Below, in pieces: positions 10,380 through 20,272 of a DNA stretch of 40,725 nt (its first letter is position 1; every line of letters starts with the position of its first letter). Below the pieces are notes generated by a model. The model saw only the letters and a list, made by a program, of their open reading frames with translations. It made no database searches and was not told the DNA's origin. The position numbers and the translations under genes are program-made. Origin of the DNA: Chara braunii (taxonomy: Eukaryota > Streptophyta > Charophyceae > Charales > Characeae). The stretch covers positions 3,527,542 through 3,568,266 of the forward strand of contig BFEA01000085.1 in NCBI GenBank assembly GCA_003427395.1, written 5' to 3'.

Positions 10380-11378
10380 ATGCATGTATCCACAACAGAA
10401 CTGCTCGACTACATCGATGACGAGGACAAAGATCCAAAGGCAAATGTGGCACGAAGAGGACTTCTTGTTCAGCTTGTGACACGATATCGTGATGGGAAAA
10501 CCATGATGGACATGTACTTGGCAAATCTCGATGAGTCGGAGGCCGTTGAAGATGTGCATGCAACTTTGACCACAATCCACCGAGATACGCGTAAAGATTT
10601 GTTGTTGTTGCTCCGAAAAGCAACTGTGTATGATTACAGAGATCTATATGTTCCTCTGCGAATCAGTGACGTGATCTCTTTTGGGCGGACAACTGCTTAT
10701 AAAATGTTTGGCATTCCGGAGATTGCATGCTTTAACACCAACCTGCGAAACATGAGCCCGCAGCCCCGCTTGGCGGCTCCACCTACAGACGCCCCTGTTG
10801 ATGCCACTGCGTCAAAGGCAGTATTACCTGCAATGCACACAACGCACAATGCTCAGAATGTTGGCCTGCAATCTCTGACAAAGCCAAAACTGGAATCGGC
10901 GACTGCAGCTGGAGAATCTGGCCTGGTGCCTTTGTCGATCCCTAAATTGAACTCGCAGCCAATGAACATCGAGGCTATGCAGACCGCGGGTACAAGGTCC
11001 GGGTCGATGCCTTTGTTAACCCTTGAGGCAAAACCGGGATTGTTGAACGTGGCAACAGAGATAACAACACATTCAGAGTGTATGAATATGGCGACACCTG
11101 TTGTATCTGAAGTGCGAGAAAAGCCAAGCCATAAGATTATGAAAATGGTGCCATCAGAGCAGACTCCTAAAACGTCGGGCTTGGAGATGTGTAATGAGGC
11201 CAAACAAACTGAGCCTATGGTGTCTTTAGAGAATGGGAAGGCCACGACGAAGATGGCGGAAAAATGTGGCGGCACGTCTGCGTTGGGAATAAAACGGGCG
11301 TTTCAGGATACAATTTCCGGAAACGTAAGTGATGGTGCATTGAAGTTGGCACAGAAGAAAACTAGAAAGGGGCAATAG
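10380..11378 (+). CDS. Unknown protein with basic nuclear-type tail (module A)
   Basis: This is an uninterrupted 332-codon frame, far longer than chance frames at this base composition, so it is very likely coding. Residues 1-60 are acidic then basic (LLDYIDDEDKDPKANVARR). Residues 58-120 contain the module shared with 9364-9790: DVHATLTTIHRDTR, LLRKATVYDY, VPLRISDVISFGRTTAYKM. The middle is low-complexity, rich in Thr, Met, Pro and Ser. The end has KR then KKTRKGQ about 20 residues later, which could act as a bipartite nuclear localisation signal. The same frame is open upstream to 10285 apart from a TAA at 10353-10355; there an ATG at 10290 follows a splice-acceptor-like TATGCATTTGCAG, as in the upstream paralogue. 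Either the ATG at 10380 is the start, or upstream exons join in a way I cannot resolve. No known domain is recognised, and a nuclear or DNA-related role is only an inference from the tail. Confidence 0.65.
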   Translation: MHVSTTELLDYIDDEDKDPKANVARRGLLVQLVTRYRDGKTMMDMYLANLDESEAVEDVHATLTTIHRDTRKDLLLLLRKATVYDYRDLYVPLRISDVISFGRTTAYKMFGIPEIACFNTNLRNMSPQPRLAAPPTDAPVDATASKAVLPAMHTTHNAQNVGLQSLTKPKLESATAAGESGLVPLSIPKLNSQPMNIEAMQTAGTRSGSMPLLTLEAKPGLLNVATEITTHSECMNMATPVVSEVREKPSHKIMKMVPSEQTPKTSGLEMCNEAKQTEPMVSLENGKATTKMAEKCGGTSALGIKRAFQDTISGNVSDGALKLAQKKTRKGQ

Positions 11379-12606
11379 AGAGTAGATGACTACTGCAGTT
11401 TTAACATGTTTCTCATTTCTGAACTACCATCCACAGATAGAAGACAATGGCTTGTCGCAGATCTGTGGAAGCGGATCTTGTATATATATAGGCTATGTTA
11501 GATTTGATGTGTATACTGTCTTTCGTTGTTGTTAATCTATCAGTTGAGACACTATTGAAAAATCAATGAGCAGGACATTTTTCTGTAGGGAAGCAGTGAA
11601 ACATAGACACATGAGTGTCTTACATACAGAGAATGGATAGGTGTGTTTTTGAAGACCGTGCTTATGCAATATGCTGTAAATTGTGTGTATGCTAGTTCAT
11701 CATAGCTTTCATGCGATTAAAACAATGACACTGAGCTGAAGTTTGGTTAGTCTACGAACCGGTTCTAGTATATGTTTGTGGTGCTTCATCATGTATATAG
11801 ACCTTACATTTACTCTACACATATTCTGCTATATGAGTGCTGGCAACCGTATTCGGTTTCCGTTTTAGGTTAGGACTACTCATGATACATGATTGTTGTA
11901 CATGCAATTCAGATGTTTTTCGTTGTTGAGATTATCATTCAGAATCTTCCAACATGATACAGCTAGAAGTGAACAACGGCTGGTTATTCAGATAGAATAC
12001 ATTGCCTTCTTGCACATCTGCAGAGGCGGGTTGTGTATGTATATAGGTGCCCTATGTTAGATAGTTCGGTTAGAATGTAGATAAATTGAGTATACGTTAG
12101 TTGATTGTGATTTTTGGTGTATGTTGTATATGTAGATGCTTTGTCTTCTTTTTTAATTACGAAAATTTGATGCATATGCACCGCTAAGGATTTAAATTGT
12201 CTTCCATATTTGACGTACAAGTCTTTGTCGGCTGATTAGATACAACGCACTATTTCAAATCTGGTTCATGAGATGCTACTTGAGGCCCCGGTAGGGGTGT
12301 TCGTTGGCCAATCAAATACAAATCAATGTTGTGAACTTGTGATGATATTTTGTGGACCAGATTCTGGGAAGACAAATTGATGTCTAAAATAACTAACGCG
12401 CACATAGATCCGATTCAGATTTCAACACGCTTATATCAACCATGAGTGTTCGCATGTTTCTATTATTCACAATGTTTTTTTTCTATCTGTCAGTTTTGTC
12501 TCTCTTTTGGTCCTGTTGCTTTTTAGGTTTGAATATAACAATAATTGGTTGCACATTGTTTTGGTGGACCAAGTTGTATACAGTTAACTTTATTCTCATT
12601 ATGAAT
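11379..12606. other. Intergenic, one diverged direct repeat
   Basis: No gene is supported. Segments near 11440-11500 and 11985-12065 share ATAGAA.ACA, CATCTG.RGA.GCGG, GTATRTATATAGG and CTATGTTAGA in the same order, a diverged direct repeat about 545 bp apart. The rest is AT-rich with no recognisable structure. Confidence 0.5.
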
Positions 12607-13865
12607 GAGACAATTACATAAAATAAATGTGTATGTATCGTTCTTCGGATTAAACATGTTTACAAAATGTTTTTTTTTCCTCATGAGTCGCGGCATTGTA
12701 TATACACAGATCAGACATTCAACTTACTATACACTCATTTTTTGTATCGGTGTATGAGTATCTTTGTCAGACTTCTTTCATGCGGTCGTGTTTGTAAGCG
12801 TCAGCATGTTTTCTTTGAAGAATAAAGAGTAAAGAACAAATGTCAAAGTTGAGGTGCGTTACATGTTGCCAACTTATTACATGTAGTTTGTTTTTGCCCG
12901 GTGTACCAAGTTAATATTCTTCTGCCAACTTTTGATCGTCTCTGTATCTTTGTTCGCATTTTTTTTAAATTGCCACATAGACCTGTTGCACTATCGGTTT
13001 ATCCATGTTACACTTTGTAATCATGTACATGTTTGTTTGTTTGAAAGAGTAAAGAAATGGCAAAGTTGAGGGGCGTTATATTTTTCCGACTCATTACGAG
13101 AATGCTCAAGGCCTGGCTCCGTATTACACTTCATTGTCTTTTCTAGACTACGTTGTTTTTTTGCCCGTGTTTTGCTATACATTTGTCTCAGATAGATTCA
13201 TAATTTCATGAAAAGCTTATCTGCATATCATGACTACACACAACAAGCATCGGCTAAGAGAACCTCTTCACTGCCGAATGTATGCTGTTTCGATGGTTGG
13301 CCTTACCACATGCCGAAATTGTCAGATTCGGACCAACCCGGGGCCATAACAAAAATGGAAAAAACGGGATCCGACCAATTACGTATATATGTTTCTCCAT
13401 GTGCATATGTGATCACTATTACAACCCTGTTATAGAACACAACTTCAGTTGCATCCGTTTGCTTATTACGTAAATGCACCGATTGCCTCTTCATAACGTT
13501 CCCCCCCAACAATATTTAGCAGAGACTAGTGATGTTCGTAGGCGGAGAAAATCAGAGAGAACGCACAATGCAGTCCTGATGCCGATGCTACCACGTCGGT
13601 CCTGGCCGGTACCGCCTGCCTGCTGTTGTACCAGATGCCACATCTGTTCCTCGCTGCGACTCCCATATGTTCCATGATTGAACAAGGTTTTGGTTGTCGC
13701 GGGGTTCACCATGATGTTTTTTTTTCCCCCTTTTACTTTTTTCCTTCTATTTTTCTAAAGAAGATAATGATAATGAAAAAAACCTCAAAGACCATCCTGC
13801 TCCGATTCCACAGGTGAGAATTAGGCTTCTAAAAAAACGAGAAAAAAATAAATAAAAAAACAAAA

Positions 13866-13920
13866 GGCGTCGGCGTAGTATGAAAATGGGTCTCATGAGG
13901 TCCTGAGTTCAATCCGCATT
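13866..13920 (+). other. Degenerate tRNA-like segment (A-box and B-box spacing)
   Basis: GGCGTAGTATG and, about 30 bases later, GGTCTCATGAGGTCCTGAG then GTTCAATCC resemble the D-arm, anticodon-stem and T-arm parts of a plant-type elongator tRNA-Met, with part of the anticodon loop missing. A functional tRNA is ruled out by the deletion and poor T-stem pairing. It may be the relic of a tRNA-derived SINE head. Confidence 0.35.
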
Positions 13921-14235
13921 GGCCTCATGTACCTTCCCAGACAAACATGGTGTCAACCTTATGAAGTCTCCGGTTCAATCCCCGTTGTGGTCATCTACCT
14001 TCCTGAGCAAGTTTTGTGTCTGCTTCCTGCAGATAGACCATTCGTTCTCCAGGTTGGCATTGAGCTTTTTGATCTTGCCCGCTATCGCCTACTTGCTGCT
14101 ATAGCAGGTGCCGCATCTGCTGGTCGCTGGAACTCCCCAAAAATTTACAAGTAAGAACTAGCCTTAAAAAAAAAACAAAAAAAGTGGGGAAGGGAATGGG
14201 TTCTCTCCCACCAATCATCCCTGCAGGCCGTTGTG

Positions 14236-14242
<7 letters not shown>

Positions 14243-14296
<54 letters not shown>
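14243..14296. repeat. Poly-A run (54)
   Basis: A long A tract separates the two box-containing segments of the first block A. In retroposed elements such tracts mark 3' ends, which would fit a SINE-type insertion ending here. Confidence 0.9.
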
Positions 14297-14297
<1 letters not shown>

Positions 14298-14965
14298 GGA
14301 AAAGATGGGCGTCATGAGGTCTTTCGTTTAATCTCCATTAGCCTCATGTACCTTCCCAGACAAGCATGATGCCCACGTTATGAAGTCTTCGGTTCAATCC
14401 CCGTTGGGCTCATCTACCTTGTTGGGCAATCTTTGTACCTGCTTCCTCGAGATAGGCCATTGGTCCTCCCGGTCGGCGTTGAGCTTTTGAGACTGCAGAT
14501 GTTTGTAAGAGAACGGGACCGCAAGAGAAGAGGCGCAGTGACTGGCCCATCGAAGACACTCCACCCTTATGCTACTTGTTGGCTGCTACCAGTGGCCCCT
14601 GTAGTGTCGAACTGTTGGGACCCACATACTGTGATGTCGCTGCTCCCGCTGGGGAACACATGTTCTTATGTCAAGTTCGGACAGACCATACGTGTACAAG
14701 TTGAAGCACAGCTACACCTACTTGCAGAAGTTTACTCTCCATTTGCGGGTCGTTTCTACGTGGGCACAATGCTGGCCATTATATGGTCCCATCGGATGAC
14801 GAGAACCAATGCATGCTAAAAAACCGACTGTGAGACCCCCCTACTCAAACTTTTTGTTTTTTTTCCTTTTTTTACATAAAGCTACACTGTATTATTCTCC
14901 GAAATTCCTTGCGCCTTTCACTACCCAATACTTGTAAAACTATGTAAAGGAGACAAGTAATACAG

Positions 14966-15240
14966 ATTTAGCCCCTGACGTTCCTTATGATCATCTGGGC
15001 CATCAGGACGCTCTACACAATTGTTTGCGGGTGGACCGCTGCTGCCGCTGTTTCTTCTCAGATTCCTGTGTGGCGGTTTTCAACATAGCGCTAGCTTATC
15101 ATAGCTGCTTCGCATTAACTGTGGCACTTTCACAGCCATTCACACTTTTCTTTCATACACAATTCTCCAATTTATTCATGGGGAGCAGCACATGTTGAGA
15201 ACTGGGTCCGGCATCCCTTCAGAAAACTTATTACGAAACG
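14966..15240. repeat. Block C, copy 1
   Basis: Landmarks are CCTTATGATCATCTGGGCCA, GCTCTACACAA, GTGGACCGCTGCTGCCGCT, CTTATCATAGCTGCTTCGC, TTTCACA.GCATTCACAC and CACATGTTGAGAACTGGG. It aligns closely with 18826-19095 and partially with 17216-17275, 30700-30790 and 31430-31465. Confidence 0.8.
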
Positions 15241-15261
15241 TATACGTCTATTCAACGAATC

Positions 15262-16130
15262 CACCCATTGCCTATTGATAAATCGTTTTCCCAACAATGT
15301 TTCACACGGTCTTGATGCTGGTCCTACCACATGGACCCTCGCTGGTATCGCCCACTTGCTGCTGTGACAAGTGTCGCGCCTACTGGTCACAGCAACTGCC
15401 ACGTGTTCCCTAATTGAGCAGGATTCTCACTTCTGCAGTGTTCCCCATGGTGCTATTTCATTCCCCTTTTTCCTTTTTTTTTGTTGTTTTTCTACCGACG
15501 ATAATGATGATAAAAAAGGCTTCAAAAGTCGTCCGGTCTAAATTTGACAGATACGAATTGACCTTCAAATACAAAGAGAGAACAACAAAGAAAAAAATAT
15601 ATATGTCCCTTTTTTTTTTGTTTCTATTTTTCTAACAATGATGATGATAATGAAAAAGGTCTTAAAAGTCGTCCTGTCCAAATTTGTTAGATGCAAATTA
15701 TCCTTCGTATAAAAAGGGAAAAAAAAGGGAAAAAAAAAGGGTCACCCAAGCGGCATGAGTTCTTTGGTTTAATCCCCATTGGCGTCATGCACCTTGTTGG
15801 GCAAGCACAATGCCCCCCTTTTGAAGTCGTAGCTTCAATCCCCGTTGGACTCATCTACCTTGCTGGGCGAGCTTTGTGCCTGCTTCCTCAAGATAACCCT
15901 TTTGACCTCCCGACCGGCATTGAGCTTTTGAGACTTCAGATGCTTGTAAGGAAAGAGGACCGCAGGAGAAGAAGGGCCCTGATTGACCCATCAAACAAGC
16001 TTCACCCTGATGCTATTTATCAAAGTACACTGTATTCTTGTCCACAATTCCTTCTGTGTTTCACACTTTTTTTTTGTATACAATGCTCCGATTTGCTCAT
16101 GGGAAACAACACATGTTGAGAACCGGGCCC
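15262..16130. repeat. Block A, copy 2
   Basis: It contains the full block-A order: CCCACTTGCTGCTGTGACAAG, TTCCCTAATTGAGCAGGATTC, CTACCGACGATAATGATGAT, AAGTCGTCC.GTC, the paired boxes (GGTTTAATCCCC at about 15768, TTCAATCCCCGTTGG at about 15834), GAGCTTTTGAGACT.CAGATG and GAGAACCGGGCC. The ATGATAATGA..AAGTCGTCC segment is itself doubled (about 15500 and 15640). Confidence 0.8.
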
Positions 16131-16883
16131 GACGTCCCATCAAAAAACATATCAAGAAACGTATGCAGGACGATTAAGATAAATGGGGACTACGCAAAAC
16201 AAATGTCTATGTATGTGACTTATGAGTAAACATGTTTACAAAATGTTTTGTTGATGTCACGAATTGTGGCGTTATATATACAGAGGAAAGACATCTGACT
16301 TACTATACGCTCATTTTGCGCATCGGTGTATGAGTCATTCCGCCGGGCTTCCCGTTTGTGACCGTCGACCTGTTTGCTTTGAAGACTAAAGAAGAAGTAT
16401 CGAAGTTGAGGTGCGTCCCATGTTGTCGACTCATTATATGTCTCCCATTTTTGCCCACTACGTTCGTTTTTCTTTAAACCTGCTGCATGGGCTTTCTATT
16501 TATGTACATGTATGCTAAACCCGTTGGCAGAAGAATGTTTGCAGCAACCTGTTGACTGCCGGATGTCTGCTATTTCGATGGGTGGCTTTACCACATGATG
16601 ACCTATATTACATAGTTATGAAACATACAACGGGAAAAAGAAAACAAAAAAGAAGAGAGCGGCTTTACTCAGCGAACGCAGTGTTGTACATTGTTGACAA
16701 TGCCGACATAAATATGCCCTCACTCAGGTATGCCAACTTCATCCTGAAGTTGTCAGATTCAGACCAAGTTGAAGCCGGAAAAAAAAATAAAAAAACAATG
16801 GAATCCAGCTCGCGAGGTCCTTGGTTCAATTCCCATTGGCCTCATATACCTTCCCGGACATGCATGATCCGCAGATGTTTGTA

Positions 16884-17275
16884 TAGAGAGGAGATCATAT
16901 GTGAGGGAGCACAACAAATCTCGTCCCCCTGCACATATCAACAACCTCTTTTTCATGCCCGTTGCCAAGACCACAATTCTACTGCCCTCTAATCCGATAA
17001 CACCGACCCCACACTCGTGTCAGGCTTGCAAGACATGCTACAACACATAGAGAATACCGACCATAGATCAGTCAAAAGTGTTATTGGTATTTGTGAGGCA
17101 GGGAGAGAATGGACGTCACGATTGACTGCAGGCGACTTCCTCACTCTCTCGTCGGAAGACAGCCATAGCCAGACCTTTGCCGCCCACCATAACCACGACG
17201 CCCTCCACATGCTCGCCCCTTACGTTCCTTATGATCATCTGGGCCATCAAGACACTCTACACAACTATTTTCATA
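16884..17275. repeat. Segment E1 with truncated block C
   Basis: GAGGAGATCA..GAGGGAGCACAACAAAT, CCCCTGCACATATCAAC, CCTCTTTTTCATGCCCGTTGCCAAGAC and ACATAGAGAATACCGACCA recur at 18655-18790 and at 32750-33050. The block-C start, TTCCTTATGATCATCTGGGC (17224), is cut off after ACACAACTAT, shortly before the foldback element. Confidence 0.7.
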
Positions 17276-17281
17276 ACTGTT

Positions 17282-17812
17282 AATCAACAGAAAAATTCCC
17301 ACGAGAAATGAAAGTTGAAAAAACATTCCTTAAAAAATAAAAATTCTTCCTATTTATAAATTATCATTCCAATGTTCGTTCAATTTTAAAATTTTCAGTT
17401 TTATTTGATAAGTTCCCGTCTAACTATGAGTTTTTCCTTCCAACTATATCTATTTATTCAAGATGGAATGGAAGTCTGGACGAGTTTATGAAATGTCTTA
17501 ATTGAACTTTAGTTATACCACAACAAATATCTTCTAATTTAGATTGGATTAACCTATTTATGACTGAAAATCCTTACTTAGAATGACAGTCCAATTAAAA
17601 TATTTCATGAACTCATCTAGACTTTCATTCCATCTTTAACATGCAGTTCAAATAAGAAGGGATACCCCATTCTTGGAAGGAAAGTTTTCAAGTAAGACGA
17701 AAAATTTTAAAATTGGAATGACATTTTTTAAAATGGAATTAAAATTTAAAATTTAGAATGTAATTTTACTATAGAATGATTATTTAATTTTAGAAAATTT
17801 TTCCGTTGATGT
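17282..17812. mobile_element. Foldback/MITE-like element with long terminal inverted repeats
   Basis: The left end reads ATCAACAGAAAAATT and the right end reads AATTTTTCCGTTGAT, inverse complements with one mismatch. The arms continue inward. AAGATGGAATGGAAGTCTGG at about 17460 is mirrored by the inverse complement of CTAGACTTTCATTCCATCTT near 17615-17634, so each arm is roughly 230 bases with many small differences. The element is much more AT-rich than its surroundings, about 530 bases long and has no transposase frame. It lies next to a truncated block C, consistent with insertion into the repeat array. I could not identify a clean target-site duplication, so the superfamily is left open. 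Confidence 0.7.
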
Positions 17813-17859
17813 TCATACGAGAAAACGAGCAGAGCAGAGTCACAACGAATGACCCATCA

Positions 17860-18620
17860 AAAACACATGGTCTTGATGTTAGTGCTATCACGTAGACCCT
17901 CGCCGGTATCATCCACTTGCTGCTGTGACAGGTGTTGCACCTGCTGGTCATAACAACTGCTACGTGTTCCCTAATTGAACAGGATTCTGGCTACTGCAGG
18001 GTTCCCCATGCTGCTATTTTGTTCCCCTTCTTCCTTCTTTTTTTTTTGTTTTTCTACCGATGATAATGATAATGAAAAAGGCTTCAAAAGTCGCCCGGAC
18101 TAAATTTAACAGATACGAATTGGCCTTCAAATGCAAAGAGGGAACAACAAAGAAAAAAATATATATGTCCCCTTTTTTCCTTCTTTTTTTCTGAAAAAGG
18201 GGCGCCCAAACGGCATGAGGTCTTTGGTTTAATCCCCATTGGCCTCATGTACCTTCCTGGGCAAGCACAATGCCCGCCCTTTGAAGTCGTTAGTTCAATC
18301 CCCGTTTGACTCATCTACCTTGTTGGGCGAGCTGTGTGCCTGCTACGTCAACATAACCCTTTGGTCCTCCCGACTGCCATCGGGCTTTTGAGACTGCAGA
18401 TGCTTGTAAGGGAAAGGGGCCAGAGGAGAAGAAGGGCCTTGACTGACCCATCAAAGAAGCTTCGCTGTCATGCTATTTATAAAAGTACATTGTATTCTTG
18501 TCCATATTTCCTTCTGTATTTCACTACTTCATACTTGTAGGACTATATAAAGGGGACAAACAAAGCATTAAATTGCAGGGTCGGTCAGAAATGGGTTTGA
18601 CCGGCCGGTCGGAGTTCGGC
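17860..18620. repeat. Block A, copy 3
   Basis: It shows the full block-A order with paired boxes (GGTTTAATCCCC at about 18225, GTTCAATCCCCGTTTG at about 18292), GAGACTGCAGATGCTTGTAA, ACTATATAAAGGGGACAAAC and an end segment with the 12-base palindrome GACCGGCCGGTC at 18599-18610. Confidence 0.8.
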
Positions 18621-18654
18621 TAAAACAAAGACTACGTAGTTTGCCAGTACTTGT

Positions 18655-19095
18655 CCTAGAGAGGAGATCACAGGCGACGAAGCACAACAAATTTTATCCC
18701 CCTGCACATATCAACGGCCTCTTTTTAATGCCTGCTGCCAAGGCTGCAATTCTACTGCCCTCCAATCCCATAACACCAACCACAGACCTCTGCCGCCCAG
18801 CATAGCCTCGATGCCCTCCACATGCTCGCCCCTCACGTTCCTTACGATCATCTAGGCCATCAGGGCGCTCTACACAACTGTTTGCGAGTGGACCGCTGCT
18901 GCCGCTACTTCTTCTCAGATTCTTGTGTGGCGGCTTTCAACATAGCGGTGACTTATCATAGCTGCTTCGCATTAACTGTGGCACTTTCACAGGCATTCAC
19001 ACTTTTCTTTCATACACAATTCTCCAATCTATTCATGGGAAGCAGCACATGTTGAGAACTGGGCCCAGCATCCCTTCAGAAAACTTATTACGAAC
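18655..19095. repeat. Segment E2 and block C, copy 3
   Basis: E2 (AGAGGAGATCACAGG through CCAATCCCATAACACCAAC) is followed by GCCCTCCACATGCTCGCCCC and a complete block C matching 14966-15240 almost base for base over long stretches (GTGGACCGCTGCTGCCGCT, TCATAGCTGCTTCGC, TTGAGAACTGGGCC). Confidence 0.8.
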
Positions 19096-19117
19096 CGTGT
19101 ACGCCTATTCGACGAAT

Positions 19118-20075
19118 CCACCCATTGCATGTTGATAAATCGTCTTCCCAACAATGTTTCACATGGTCTTCATGCTGGTCCTACCACGTAGACCCTCGCT
19201 GGTATCGTCCACTTGCTGCTGTGACAAGTGTTGTGCCTGCTGGTCACAACAACTGCCACATGTTCCCTGATTGAACAGGATTCTCACTGCTGCAGGATTT
19301 CCCATGATGCTATTTTGTTCCCCTTTTTGTTTTTTGTTTTTTTTCTACCAATGATAATGAAAATGAAAAAGACTTCAAAAGTCTTTTAGTCTAAAGTTGA
19401 CAGATACGAATTGGCCTTCAAATACAAAGACGGAATAACAATGAAAAAAAAATATATGTCCCATTTTTTTCTTATTTTTTCCATTTTTCTAACAATGATA
19501 ATGATAGTGAAAAACGCCTCAAAAGTCGTCCTGTCCAAATTTGTTAGATGCAAATTACCCTTCATATAACAAGGGAAAAGGGGGGGCGGAAAAAAAGGGG
19601 TACCCAAGCGGCATGAGGTCTTTGGTTTGATCCCCATTGGCCTCATTTACCTTCCTAGACAAACACAATGCCCGCCTTTTTAAGTCGCAGCTTCAATCCC
19701 CGTTGGACTTATCTACCTTGCTGGGCAAGCTTTGTGCTTGCTTCCTCAAGATAGCCCTTTGGCCCTCCCGACCGGCATTGAGCTTTTGAGACTGCAGATG
19801 CTTGTAAGGAAAGAGGGCCACAGGAGAAGAAGGACCTTGACTGACCCATCAAACAACCTTCGCCCTGATGCTGTTTATCAAAGTGCACTGTATTCTTGTC
19901 CGCAATTCCTTTTGTGAACTTGTCTGTAATTCCTTCTGTGTTTCACTACTGCATACTTGTAAGACTATATAAAGGGGACAAACAAGACATTAAATTGCAG
20001 GAGTGGTTAGAAATGGGTTTGACCGGCCGGTCAGGGTTCGGCTAAAACAAAGACTACGTAGTCTGCCACTAATTG
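19118..20075. repeat. Block A, copy 4
   Basis: It carries the same order as copies 2 and 3, including the doubled ATGATAATGA segment (about 19355 and 19494), the paired boxes near 19620 and 19690, TATATAAAGGGGACAAAC, and the palindrome GACCGGCCGGTC at 20021-20032. It is the closest relative of copy 2 in the middle part. Confidence 0.8.
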
Positions 20076-20272
20076 TGCTTTCCTTTTCACATGCCACACA
20101 AAACTCATCCCGCTCACACTCACACTTGCAGCCATATCCCCTAAAGATCCTCGTCATACAAACCGGAGGTCTAGGCAAAGCTATCATACCTGGTTCATAC
20201 TAACTGCAGCACTGCCACAAGCATTCATACTTTTTTTTTATTATTCAATCCTCCAATTTATTCAAGGGGACA

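Larger units (their letters stand above)
13490..14530. repeat. Block A, copy 1
   Basis: Block A landmarks in order are: a GCCTGCTGTTG..CCAGATG segment; TTCCATGATTGAACAAGG; GATAATGATAATGAAAAAA; two GGTTCAATCCC-like boxes; and TTGAGCTTTTGAGACTGCAGATG. In this copy the region between the poly-purine and box sections is expanded by an extra box-containing segment (13866-14110) and a 54-base poly-A. Confidence 0.65.
12607..16172. repeat. Higher-order repeat unit 1 (blocks D-A-C-A)
   Basis: This is the first of three successive units. Block D (about 12607-13260) carries TAAACATGTTTACAAAATG, a TATATACACAGA..GACAT segment, CTCATTTT..CATCGGTGTATGAGT and AAGTTGAGGTGCGT. That last segment occurs twice in this unit (about 12846 and 13060), indicating a ~215-bp internal duplication. 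Block A (about 13490-14530), block C (about 14966-15240) and a second block A (about 15262-16110) follow. Total length is 3566 bases. No coding function is evident. Confidence 0.75.
16173..20272. repeat. Higher-order repeat unit 2 (D, truncated C, A, C, A)
   Basis: Block D (16173-16600) resumes with TAAACATGTTTACAAAATG and the same following landmarks as at 12650. Then come segment E1 (16884-17080), a truncated C block broken by a foldback element (17282-17812), block A (17860-18620), E2 plus C (18655-19095) and block A (19118-20075). Length is 4100 bases, or about 3570 without the foldback element, close to unit 1. Confidence 0.75.

Noticed and set aside
10216-10623. 135-codon minus-strand frame
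   Set aside because: It is antisense to the start of the 332-codon gene, rich in Cys/His without a pattern, and has no paralogue.
13866-13920. Functional tRNA gene
   Set aside because: The anticodon arm is shortened, the T stem does not pair and no acceptor stem closes it. It is kept only as a tRNA-like relic.
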